Shown here in pieces: positions 24,144-35,600 of a stretch of 64,000 nucleotides of DNA (the stretch's first letter is position 1; the number at the start of each line of letters is the position of its first letter). The position numbers and the translations under genes are program-made. A model generated the notes under the pieces. That model was not told the origin of the DNA, did not search any database, and saw only the letters and a list, made by a program, of their open reading frames with translations. Origin of the DNA: Batkoa obscura (Eukaryota > Entomophthoromycota > Entomophthoromycetes > Entomophthorales > Batkoaceae); contig JASVEC010000009.1 in the NCBI GenBank assembly GCA_030770535.1, positions 62,001 through 126,000 of the forward strand. The letters are read 5' to 3'.

Positions 24144-24248
24144 ATATGGGGGTGTTTTTTTTGGTTTCATTATTTTTTCCATTTTAAGCGTTGTTTGAGC
24201 GGAAAGACTGTTAGTAAAATTCTTAAACAAAAAAATACATCCCCATAT
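24144..24248 (+). mobile_element. ATATGGGG MITE-like element, copy 5
   Basis: About 105 bp, ends ATATGGGGGTGT and ACATCCCCATAT. The core reads AAGCGTTGTTTGAGCGG, with one changed base in the otherwise constant AAGCGCT. It points away from copy 4, forming an inverted pair. Confidence 0.88.
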
Positions 24249-24471
24249 ACAAAATATGAATATTTCCAAATTATTAAAATAAAATAGACCAAATGTTTCT
24301 TTATATTGATTAATTTGTACAAAAAAAACAGCAATTTGTAACAAAATTGATTTTACTATTTAAAACGTTAGTATAAAATACAAATGTTAAATATCAAATA
24401 TTAAATACGAAGCATAAAGTATAAAGTAAGATAATATAAAAAAGGCTAAAAATACCTAAATTGCTAACTCC

Positions 24472-24637
24472 AAATTAAATTAATAGAACTGGTTGCATTT
24501 AGATCTCTTTGTTTTATTTTAATTTATTGCTAATTTTTTACATTAAATATAAATTATATAAAATGTTTTGTCAATACATTCAAATAAAACGAAGGCATCT
24601 AAATGCAACCAGCTCTATTAATTTAGTTTAATTTTCA
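24472..24637. mobile_element. Foldback element with ~50-bp inverted arms (GGTTGCATTTAGAT)
   Basis: Left arm AAATTAATAGAACTGGTTGC plus ATTTAGATCTCTTTGTTTTA and right arm (reverse complement) AAATTAATAGAGCTGGTTGC plus ATTTAGATGCCTTCGTTTTA match with few differences. The loop between them is about 60 bases. No coding capacity. MITE-like, single copy in this window. Confidence 0.8.
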
Positions 24638-25708
24638 TATGGACTATTTGGCTAATTGTATTACTATTATTTAATGTATAATACTGTTAGAGGTATTCAA
24701 TAAACTAATATGACATTTAAATTCCGAGGTATATCCTAAATCATCACTTCAAATTGTTAATAAAGACTTATTTGATTAATGAACTTTAGGCTAATAATTT
24801 TATTATCATTATAAATTTTCAATTCTTACTTTTTTTATAAAGAATACTATAGATTTGAATTTATATCCTACTGTATATACTCTTAATACCTATTTAAAAG
24901 GTAATAATTACATTCTATAATATATGTCGTTTATCAATTTAGACTTAATAAACATTTAAGCTAAACACAATTAGTATTATACTTATATTCCATTTAAAGT
25001 AATAATCACTAACACTACAACTATCAGTGGTTAGGTTTTAAAAAAAACAAAATCAATTTTATTTTAAAACTCAACCATTATTTTGTAGCTTAATTAGCAA
25101 TTGCTATCAAAAAACTTACCGCAGCTCTCAATAATAACAATTTATTCAATATAACGTTATATCTTTGTAGTTTGTAACTTTGCTTTTATATTCACATTAA
25201 AATTGAAAGTAATATTTGTGATTGCATTTGATATTTATTTATAACTCATTTTTAAAAATATAGAAATAAAATATAACTTTTATTAAGGGTATTTAGATTT
25301 TACTAAGAATGTGGTAATGAATAAATTGATATGTATCTACAGAATATTAATATTAAATTAAATTACCCATTGAAATAATTTCAAATAAAACTGTTTTCTT
25401 AATTTATCAAAATTAAATCTATGCATTACATCCTTAGAGAATCTTTTATTCTTTATCCAATATATTCTTTCAATTTTACTGCACATGCATATATGATAGG
25501 TTCGCACAAAGTGGTGTTTTTTCTGCATATTTCTAAGAGTTGACCATGCTTATTATTGGGTAAATCATATTGGTTACTTCATACGTAGCCAATCATATAG
25601 TATTAAAACTATTCTCCAATCAAGTGACTTTCTGTTAATATTTAAACCTGAAAATACTAACAATTCTTTTTGTTTTCTTTTATTCACCTTATGATTTATC
25701 AAACAATC

Positions 25709-27599
25709 ATGTCTTCAATTCCAAATACTAATTCAAGTCTACCCTTCAGGATAGAAAACAATAGTTTACAATCAAATGCAAGTTCGAATTCTAATATATC
25801 GAATTCAAACTCTTCAAAAAAAATAATAGAAAAATCTGCATTAAATAAAGATTATATAAATGAATATTTTGATACAGCAGATGCTTCAGATGCTGGAGAA
25901 AGCCCTTCCTTAACAGATAATGAATCAGATGAATTTGATTCTGATACTTATTCCCCACCCTCTGTACCTTTATACCCCTTTCAAAACCAAGTTGGAGGCC
26001 ATGCCTCATTGTTAAGATTTTCACCTAAAGCAGTATGTAAACCGTTAGTTGAACATGAAAGAAATATGTATGAGCACTTTGAGGAAACGCATCCGGAAAT
26101 ATTGCCATTTACTTCATCTTATTTAGGTGTTTTAAATGTAACCTTTAATAATACTAACAGTAAAATTATCCCAGAAGTACAATTTGAAAAAAATCGTCAT
26201 ATTGTACCCGAACACCTTTTAAAAAAGTTTTTAGGCTCTTTACCTATAAAAAATGACTTTGATTCACCTGGTGTTACTAAAGCAAATAAACAGCTTAAAG
26301 AAGAAATTTTCTTAGAAGCTTATTCCCCTTCTCTACTAGCACGTAAGAATTCATCTACACGACGTAGATTAAGACATGGAAATAGACAGGCTCGTCGCCG
26401 TCATTCTTTTGACGAATCTTTGCCAGAAAATAACTTATCTAGTTCAAAATCACCTTTGATGAGAGTTAAAAAGAGTGAAATTCGATTAGGATCTTCTTTT
26501 GATGATCGTCCACCTTATGATACATCTGATGATGAAAATTCACTTGTTAGTCTTGATGCTGATCGTTTAGAGCTTCCAACTCAAAGGCACCCATTAAGTA
26601 TACCAATTAAAAAAATGAACAGTCAAGACATGTCTTTAGATGAAGACACGGAATTATTTCATATGGAAGATCTGGAATCTTCTCTACCTACATTAATTAC
26701 CAATAAAGATGCGATGTTTGAAGACAATGATTCGAATGGTTCGCTTAGTCAAATATCTACCCCATTATTGAATCCATGGTCTATGGAAATTTATCGTTCT
26801 ACAATGGATAAGTTTTGTTCTTCTAGTTCAATAAATAAAATACATCAATTTTTACTTTTAAAAGATTTGACTTATAATATCAAATCACCTTGTATTTTAG
26901 ATTTAAAGATGGGAACAAGGCAGTATGGGATTTATGCAACACCAGAAAAAAGAGAGAGTCAAATGAAGAAATGTGAAAAATCTACTAGTAAAGCGTTAGG
27001 TGTGAGAGTATGTGGTATGCAGGTAATTTATTTCGTTTTTTATAGTATTTCATATATTTAAAGATATCAATTTTATGTAGATTTATAAATCAGCCTTAAG
27101 AAAGTATATATTCCACGATAAATATTATGGGCGTAAATTATCAACTAATTCCTTTCGTCAATCTTTAATAGATTATTTACATGATGGAGATAAATTACTA
27201 GTTCATTTATTACCTAGTTTAATAGCCAAACTCCGCCAGTTATTTGAAATCGTAAGAACGTTAGATGGGTATCGACTTTATGCTAGTAGTTTGTTATTAA
27301 TTTATGATGGAGAACCAACTTCACCTTCTTATAATCAAATTGATATTAAAATTATTGATTTTGCTAACTGTGTCCATCCTTCTATGTACCTTGAAGAATT
27401 AGGTCATATTGGTACTAAATACCCTAGCCCCAGTTACCCACCATCAACAAATGGAACCGACCATGGTTATTTACGTGGGTTGGCCACTTTACTTCAAGAG
27501 TTTGCCGAGCTTTGGTATATGCATGCGTCAGCTGAACAACAACAACTTTTTCATCATGAGATCTTAGTAGATAAACAATATTCGAGGGAAGACTATTAA
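25709..27599 (+). CDS. Inositol hexakisphosphate kinase (IP6K/Kcs1 type)
   Basis: Makes inositol pyrophosphates (5-InsP7) from InsP6, feeding phosphate and energy signalling. Two exons (ends 27022; 27081-27599) give 610 residues. The N-terminal ~70 residues are Ser/Asn-rich and disordered. QVGGHASLL is the family's N-lobe motif. A variable, basic and Ser-rich insert follows. PCILDLKMG (about 394-402) fits the inositol-polyphosphate-kinase signature PxxxDxKxG, and GTRQYG follows it. SSLLLIYDG and IKIIDFAN give the C-terminal catalytic residues (SSLL and IDF). GYLRGLATLLQEF near the end is typical. The intron falls right after the GVRVCGMQ motif. Start: the ATG giving MSSIPNTNSS is preferred; another in-frame ATG lies 18 bases upstream. 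Confidence 0.93.
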
Positions 27600-28384
27600 T
27601 GTTTTGAATTTTAAGTTTAATACTTTTAATGTTAAGTTGTATACCAAATACTTTTTTATTGTATTTTAGTTTCTAATCTGTATCTTATTCAATAAATTTA
27701 TCTTTTTGAAATGTTGACCTTTTTTTAAATATTTTCTTTTTTAATTTCTAATTTTCTTTTTAAAATGTTAGTTTTAATAATAATGCACCCTCTGTTTCAG
27801 AAAAGACGCTTGATTTTTGTTTGAACCCCTAAAGTCCAATTTTTGCATTAAATTTTGACCATTTTTTAAACACCTTAAAAAATAAAAATTGATAGTTAAG
27901 TTTATATAAAAACATACTTGCTGAGCCTTAAAGTAGTCAACTATCCTAATCATCATTATATTTAGATATTGTACAGTTGTAAGGTAAGTCTGTAGCTCTG
28001 TATTTTATCTTAGTGTTAAACTTAAATTATTAGATTGGCCACGCAGCCCAGAGTTTTGAAAAGGGGCATATTTTTTCCAACTCTGAGCATTCTAATCTTA
28101 ACATATTTTTAAGAATAAACATCGGGAAGACCTTAGCTTTCAACACGTTAGTTTAAAAGTCAGGGTTGTTCCGATATTTCTTTAAACTATTATTTAATAG
28201 TGGATTTTATTATTCTTAATATTAAAATTTTAATCAACAAAGAATAAAATCTATACATCGTAAAATCGTACTTTAAACTAACAAATTAAAAATCGTACCA
28301 TTTTGTAACATAAAAACTCCAGAATGATTAAAATCTATTCATAAAATTTTTTCAAATTTTAACCTTCTCAAAAAAACTCAAAAA
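27600..28384. other. Intergenic with two imperfect inverted repeats
   Basis: About 785 bases between IP6K and the EBP gene. It contains a ~70-base imperfect hairpin (28031-28102, arms around CCCAGAGTT/AACTCTGAG) and a larger inverted repeat (28147-28282). No gene seen. Confidence 0.5.
28147..28282. mobile_element. Candidate foldback element (GTTAGTTTAAA arms)
   Basis: Outer ends GTTAGTTTAAA and, in reverse complement, the same 11 bases. Further inside, GATTTTATTATTCTT pairs with AAGAATAAAATC. The remainder matches poorly, so this may be an old element or chance. Confidence 0.45.
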
Positions 28385-29108
28385 ATGAGCCACCCATATT
28401 ATCCAGTCAGCCTATTATTACCACATTATAAAAAGAATGAAGGAGATACTATTTATTTAGTCTCCATGTTTGCCTTAGTTTTAGGCTCTCTCCTTCTCCC
28501 AGCATACTTAATAATTCAGAAAAAAACTCAAAAACTCTCCTATCAATTAGCCTTTTTATGGTTTTTGGCATCCGGTAGCATCCATTTTTTTTTCGAAGGA
28601 TACTTTGCAGTCTTTCATAAAACTTTGGCTGCTCATTCTAGTTTATTTGGTGAATTGTGGAAGGAGTATGCTTTATCGGATTCTAGATATTTATCTTCTG
28701 ATCCTTTTGTTTTATTCATGGAAGCTATTACAGCAGTAAGTTTATTTTTCAAAACACTCTTTTTTCTAATATAAATCTCTTATTTCTCTTTAGTTTGCTT
28801 GGGGTCCAATTTGTTATTTAATTGCTTATATGATTTATCATCAAGATAGTAGACGTCATTTGTTCATTGTGGTTGTATCAGTAGGTCAAATTTATGGGGA
28901 TGTACTTTATTATATGACCACTTTATTTGAAGGTGCCCCTCATACTCGTCCAGAACCCTTTTATTTTTGGGCTTATTTTGTTTTCATGAATGCTATATGG
29001 TTAGTCATTCCAACCTATTTTGTTATTGAATCAGGTACTATTGCTTTAGACATATTGGGCAAAGCGAAAGAGGTGGACAGTGGAAGTAAGAAGACCAAGA
29101 AGCAGTAA
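28385..29108 (+). CDS. EBP-type sterol delta8-delta7 isomerase (EXPERA domain)
   Basis: Endoplasmic-reticulum membrane enzyme that shifts the sterol ring-B double bond from C8 to C7, in the emopamil-binding-protein family. Two exons (28385-28735, 28794-29108) give 221 residues, the family size (human EBP 230). Four to five hydrophobic segments are seen. Family motifs: HFFFEGYF (His/Glu of the active site), LWKEYALSDSRY, MEAITAFAWGP across the intron, GQIYGDVLYYMT, and PEPFYFWAYFVFMNAIWLVIP. The Lys-rich C-terminus (KKTKKQ) suits ER retention. Most studied fungi use the unrelated ERG2/sigma-1-type isomerase for this step, so the EBP type is notable. Confidence 0.92.
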
Positions 29109-29476
29109 AAGAAAACAATACTCCTTAATTATTAACTAATAACTGAAGTATAAAATAAAAGTAAAATAAAATTTACAATATAATAATTCTTTTTTATTTA
29201 GACAGATTGTTAAGATGATAATAAAAAGAGAGAATTTATAAACTAACATTTATTGGGTTTAAATAATGATAAAAATACTTCTTTTTTTAAACAATAATTT
29301 CGATTCAACTTGGATTTTAACTTACTCTTTTCTATTGAGTTTATCCAACCTTTTAAAATTCCAACCTTTAAAACTATTTACACATGATAGTATTAAACTA
29401 TTCAATAACCTTATTCTTTTTACAACATACGACTAAAACGGCATTATAATTCTTTGAACTACTTTATGACTTATAT
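29109..29476. other. Intergenic between convergent genes
   Basis: Short AT-rich stretch with the 3' ends of EBP (+) and of the unknown membrane protein (-). Nothing else seen. Confidence 0.5.
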
Positions 29477-31194
29477 TCACAGTAAATGAAGTCTATTTTT
29501 ACCTTCGGCAAGTGAAGCTCTACGTCTCATCTGCTGAGAAGAATCCTTAAAAAATGAAGACAAGCCATAATGATTTAGTGTGGAATCCAAATTCGATCCG
29601 CTTCCATTTTCTCTTATTGTATTCTCATTTTTATTCTTTTTACCTTGTTGCAATAAACCAAATTTTGAATTCTTTGTTCCATTTTCTCTAGATAGAAGTA
29701 TTCTGTTATATGGTCCATCATTTGTAATATCAACAGAGCTTCTTCTTACAAATGAGGATATAGCTGTGGGTGAAAAGAGAAATTGTTGGTCAATTATAGA
29801 TTCCGTTGAGTTTTGGCTGTTTTTTCCTGCTTTTAACAGATCCATAGTATTCATTGAATTCCCAAACTCCATTGAGCTTTTTGTCTTATCAACTGCAAGC
29901 TCGGAATTAAGCTTCCCGAGAGATTCATTCGATTGGCTAAATTTACTTTTACATGATTTGGTTGGTGAATTTAGTTTGTGTAAATTATTAGTAAATCGAT
30001 CTTTACTGTTCATGTTTAATTGATTCTTTAATAAATCTTCAGTTGATACTGTTGTTGAGCTTCCATTGTAAGGTCCAACCTTGTTGATACCACCCATAGT
30101 ACTATTAAAATAATACCCAAGTAATGAAGGATGATGACGATGTCTTGAAAGTTCAGAGATAGGTATATTGGCTGGTGGTGGTGGGTGAGAAGATTGAAGA
30201 TCCTCAAAATGTAAATGTTCATTGTGCTTGATAATCGACATATATTGATCCCAAGAATCTGTTGGGAGAGTAGAAGCATCTTTGTTGTTGTCATTACCCT
30301 TAGAATTGGTTGCTTTTTTTGCTACTTCTGTCGAGTTTGTTGATGTTGGGGAAGGTAATATTACAGTTAATTCGATATCTGATAAACCTAAACTAATATC
30401 TGGTTTACTATCATTTTGATGGATGGATTTTTGGTCTTGAATTAGATTTAAATGACTTTTATTCACTAATTCGGAATTGGCTTTATTCCTGTTAAATGAT
30501 GGAAAAAAGGGCTTTTTAATTGTATTGCATAAACTTTCTAAATTGAGTTTTCCATTCTAAAAAAATATAATATTAATATAAAGTAATTTGAGTATATATA
30601 ATTAAAATTACTCTGCTATTTTGTTTGTCTAATTCAACAGATGAAATTAAGGGTGTAGGGTGTAACTGAATCTATAAATTAGAGAATTAATAACTTATTC
30701 AACATGCAATAAATTAATATAAATTTTAGATAACAAAATATACTTACAGGTCTACGAGAACGAAATCTATTAAAAATAAAAATAAATAAAGCAATGAAGC
30801 AGATGAAGGCTAAGAGAGATAAAACAATTGGAATAGTTGGAGAATTTGATTTTGAGTTCTCATCTAACGTGGGAGAGTTAGTAATAATCAAACCAGGTTT
30901 ATGAGATCCTTTATTATTGATAGCATCTTCATCATTATCTAATAGAGCCATAATAGTAGGTTGATTAAAATATTTTAAGTCGGAAGTAAGAGTTGGGGTA
31001 TTTGTGTCTTGAGAAGCTAGTGTTGAGCGCTTATTTATATTATGAAAAGATTGTTTTGTTAAGTCCAGCTCAGAAGTTGATTGATATTCTTTTATAATTT
31101 CTTCGTTTAAATAATAACTTTCATCTTTAAACTCACTATGAATTGAAGTGATCCTCCTTTCAAGTTTTCTTATTTTTAAATTGACGGTGTACAT
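29477..31194 (-). CDS. Single-pass membrane protein with long Ser/Asn-rich tail, unknown
   Basis: Not recognised. Three exons on the minus strand (31194-30748, 30671-30612, 30556-29477), joined through GTAAG/GTAAT donors and TAG acceptors, give 528 residues. The plan is a ~120-residue polar N-terminal region with a probable short helix, one strong membrane segment (PIVLSLLAFICFIALFIFIF) followed by a basic stop-transfer RFRSRRP, and a ~380-residue disordered Ser/Asn-rich cytoplasmic tail with basic clusters (RHRHHP, MRRRASL). This is the layout of fungal surface sensors or polarity landmarks. The start is uncertain. The open frame continues upstream through another hydrophobic stretch without an ATG, so an upstream exon supplying a signal peptide is likely, or this first ATG is real and the N-terminus lacks one. 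Confidence 0.6.
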
Positions 31195-32638
31195 ATCACT
31201 TTTTATGTATAAATTGAAAGAAGTATCTTTAAGTGAGTTGAATAGTAATAATAACAATAAATATAAATAGAGGGATTGATAAAATATATAAAAAAGGTTG
31301 AAAATTAGAAAGTTAAAACAAACAAAGTTTAGTATCAATGGAGTTTCTTTAACAGAATAATAATAAAAATATTCTTAATGGAGATAAGCGCACCATTGGT
31401 GGATCATTGTGCAATTAAACTTGGGTAATTGGCAAATTTATGCTACTTAGCCAATCAATTGATTGATATTAATGATTCCTGCATCAAATTCTGCAATGAC
31501 AACCGAAAGTTAAACGGCTATAATAAGTTGATGATAAAAGATAACAGCAAGTAAAAAAAATTCAAAGAAAATCAAAATCAATAAAGAGAGGATAAAAAAG
31601 ATAGTAAAGGTAGGGATTGGTAATTAAATTAGTAATTTCATTTAATATTTGTAAAAAAATCACTGAAATTGAAACTAAAATTAGTTGATTTCTTGTTTGA
31701 TACATGTGTAAATGAGCTATATTTAGTTAATTTATGTAAAAAGTTTATAAATAAAAAATGACATAAATAAAATTAAGAATAACAGGGATAAAATATCAAC
31801 ATGAATATTAAAATTTTAAAAAGTTATTTTAGTAATTATGGTTTCCATTATCTAAATTTAAACTTTTAATATATTAATTGGGGTAAATTTTAATTAATTA
31901 AAAAAAGGGGATATGTGAAATATTTAAATAATATATTAATGAAACAGAATGCTTTATAATAATAATATTTGAAACTAAACTTAATTTTTATGTTTTAAAT
32001 TTATTAAATTTGCTTTTTTATTATAATCAAAATCATATAATTTAATATTAACAGTTAAAATAAGTTAAAAAAATATTTTCTAAATTGTTTATTTTTTTGT
32101 AAATAAATAAATAAAAATTTGATGTCATTTATTTATGTTTATTTAAAGTAAATATAGTTGTAAATATTCCAACGTCTTTTTTATTTTTTGTTTAACCTTT
32201 ATTAAACTTATGCCCTGGTTTTATAAAATTTAATATTGACTTATTAAATGATTCAAAATAAAGTATAAAAATTGTTATAATAGACAATAAATTCAATCAT
32301 ACTAAAAATAAGGTTAGCAAAAATAAATCAAGTTAAAGTAGAACTAACTTAATAATTTAATAGCATTAATAACTTCTATATATAAGCCAACACTACAAGT
32401 ATATCTAGAATTATAAATTATAAATATTTAGTTCTAATATCAATTTTAAATGGTTTGCTATATAATAAAATATTAAATTAAGCTATGATAAAGGTAGTAC
32501 AAAAAGTATATAAACTAACTCAGCATAATCCGATTTTATTAAATCTTAGCATCGCTATTGCTATTTAATTAATAACTTTTTTTTCTTTTTTTTACAACTA
32601 ATTTAAAACCTTCAAAACCTAACAATATACAACTTCAC
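31195..32638. other. Intergenic, nothing recognised
   Basis: About 1.4 kb between the unknown membrane protein and the end of TSC2, both on the minus strand. The part nearest 31195-31340 is open in the frame of the membrane-protein gene and hydrophobic, and may hold its missing first exon. The rest is very AT-rich with no repeat copy. Confidence 0.45.
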
Positions 32639-35600
32639 TTATTTCAACCTATCTTTCAACAATCTTAACTGTGCTAATCGTATCATATAATTGGTCAAAT
32701 AATCTCCGCCTTTCAAAAACAATTGAGCAAAGATAGAAGCATTAAGAGCCAATTGACGTATAAGTAATGCAGCTTTATCATGTGATACAATTTTTGCTTC
32801 AAACACAGGTGATAATACTGGTAAATCTTGTCTTACTTGAGCTTGAATTTTAAAATATTGAGGTTGATTACGAAACTTATTTAACGGGGTAAGAATTAAA
32901 TTGATTAAATTAAATTGGCCTGGTAATGTATCAAATTGGTATTCTTTACCTGAATTATTAAATACAATTGTTACATAATCATTACCAATATGTCGCTTTT
33001 TAAATGAACATTTTGGATCTTTATCTAATTGAGTGGGCATTAAAGTGGCTATATGAAATACCACTTTTGATAAAATTGAATTCCATACCAATGTATAATA
33101 CCCATCAAAATTCATTTCAGTATCTAAACCTCCTAAATATTGTCCTTGATTTCCTTTTAATAATACAACATCTCCTAATTCTTTAATAAATTCTTTATAT
33201 TCCATACATCCTGTTTCATTAGATAATATATCGACTTCATCCGTTTGATTTGGTCCCACATAAAGCACTCCTATCTTATGAAAATCAACAATTGGCATTC
33301 GATCTAATACTCCAATAGATCTTGATACAGCTGTTGAATCATCTAACGCCAATCCATTAACAATTCTTTCTGATTTATTACTAAAACCCAAATACAAAAA
33401 TCCAGGATCAAAATAATTAATGTTATTATTGGTACCTATCAATATACCTCTATTAATTAGTATTTCACTTGATTTGTACCCATTTTGATCCTGAATATAC
33501 TCTTTATTGCTTATGGGTAAACTCGAAGCATTCCTAGTAACTTGTTTGGTAATTTCATTTTCCGCATTTAATATAGTTTGATTAAAAAATTTTTGTTCAT
33601 TAAATCCAAACTTTTGCATCAAATTATTCAATACCTCCCCTTTTAATTCATCGCTATCAAACCACTCATTTTTAAATTCACATAACCAAACCATGTAGCT
33701 TGATGCTCTTCGGACGATTATTCTTATCCAAGGTAATTCTTTACTACCTTCAACAACAATAAGCATATCGTTTAAAACGTAATGCTTCTTATTTAAATTC
33801 ACACAATTTCGAAATAATTTATCAATTAATGGATCATTAAATTCACTAAAATTTGAAAAACAATAAGACGCTAACATATCTAAACAACTATCTGTTATCT
33901 CATCGGATTTGCCTCTTTGAAGGTTTGCTTTGTACAATCCTCTTACTATAAATGGTATAAATTTACTACGATCACTTAATCGAAGATTAACAAACCAAAT
34001 TGAAATCACTTGATATGCTAAAATTAAAACATATTTCATATGGGCCTCTTCATTATTTTGTATTGGCATTGGCGCTCTTGAACTGGGGCTTGTTGGTGAG
34101 CTTTTGATTTCTTTATTATTAATATTGGTATTTGATTTATTATTACTATTATATTGAATGTATTGTAATGCAATACCAAACACTCTTTTAAAATCATCAT
34201 CTACAAAATTAGCATATAAGTTAGGTCGTCTAGCTAAACAAACTAAAAATTCTAAGATATGGGCAGAAATAGTAGCTGTGGACATGATTTGAGAAAGCTT
34301 AATCAACATACTAGGGAGGAGTTTAGTCATTGATAAAGGTAGCTCATAGCAACAAATTGTTAAAGAATGAATACATAGTCGACAAGTTTGAGTCCATTTT
34401 CTAAGCCCGACTTGATAAGCTAATATAATTTCATCCCTTTCTGATTTACTAAAATGTCTTTTATAGGATATTAAGCTGTTTAATAATTTATAAGCCATAA
34501 CATAAAGATCCCCACGTTTATAATAATCTGGTAGTTCACGTATATTTTCTGCTAATTTATTACTAGTAATCCAATTACATAAATTTTGTCGTAATTTATT
34601 AATTTCTAAATGACATCCTATAAACAATGGTTGATTTGATAATTGGTTCGATAATCTTTTTAATGCTAAACAAAATACTTTCCATTCTACTTCTACTTCT
34701 AACATTTCATTCAATAAGTTTAAATATAATTTCATTGGAATATATCCTTCCAAAGGTTCATTATCGGATAATGGATTAGATTCTTTTAGTTTTATACTAC
34801 TTGCTTCATTAAACAATTTCAGTTCAAAATTCAATTTTATATAATCAAATTTAAAATCATTGACATCATCCTTTTGATTTTGAAATGGAAGGAATATGCA
34901 GTTTGTAATTTCATCGGTTAACTCCCGTTTAAAAATAAAATGCTCAAATAAGTGTTCAATACAACTTTGGTCTGGAAATTCATCACTATAACACAAGTTT
35001 AAATTAGAATCTGCCCTTAATCCAGATAACACATTAATTAAGATCAATCTCGAAGTGGTACAATTAACCACTGCTAATGTTCTTAAACATGTTTGAAATA
35101 AATACTGAATATTTTTATCATCATGATGTTTTAAACTTAACAAATATATATAACTTAATGATATTGTAACTGGAATTAATTTTAAATCTTCTTGGGTTCC
35201 TAAATGGCTAGTAGCTACGTATTCTTGAATATCTCCTTCCATGTTTATAATCTCCGGATTAATAATAGCTACAAGTAAATTGAACAGATGTATATGGCCA
35301 TCAAAATCGCCATCTAATATAGCATCAAGACACAACTTGAATATCTCAAAAAGAAGTTTTGGATCCTCAGAAGCATGGATATTTTGAATTAAAGGAAAGA
35401 TAAATTTTTCCACTATTAAATTGGTATGAAATTCCTTACAACAATGATATGTATTTGTAAGAATATCCAAGAATATTTTTTTATATTCATAATCCTTGGT
35501 ATCTATGTAAATAACTAATAATTTGCTCAAATCCTCCATCCAAGTTGATGTACAAGGTAAATAAAAATTTCGGTCATTAAAATAAGTTAATACTTTTAAA

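Larger units (their letters stand above)
23380..25708. other. Intergenic, repeat-rich, between two + genes
   Basis: About 2.3 kb. It contains two ATATGGGG elements in opposite orientation (23452-23558 and 24144-24248) bracketing roughly 585 bases, and a separate long hairpin-forming element (24472-24637). A 78-codon open frame between the two copies on the minus strand has no convincing protein features. The last ~200 bases hold the IP6K promoter. Confidence 0.55.

Noticed and set aside
23897-24344. Minus-strand open frames of 73-78 codons
   Set aside because: One overlaps an ATATGGGG element; neither has protein-like composition or splice partners.
29580-30023. 147-codon frame antisense to the unknown membrane protein
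   Set aside because: Composition is explained by the Ser/Asn-rich tail read backwards; the minus-strand exons have good splice sites and frame continuity.
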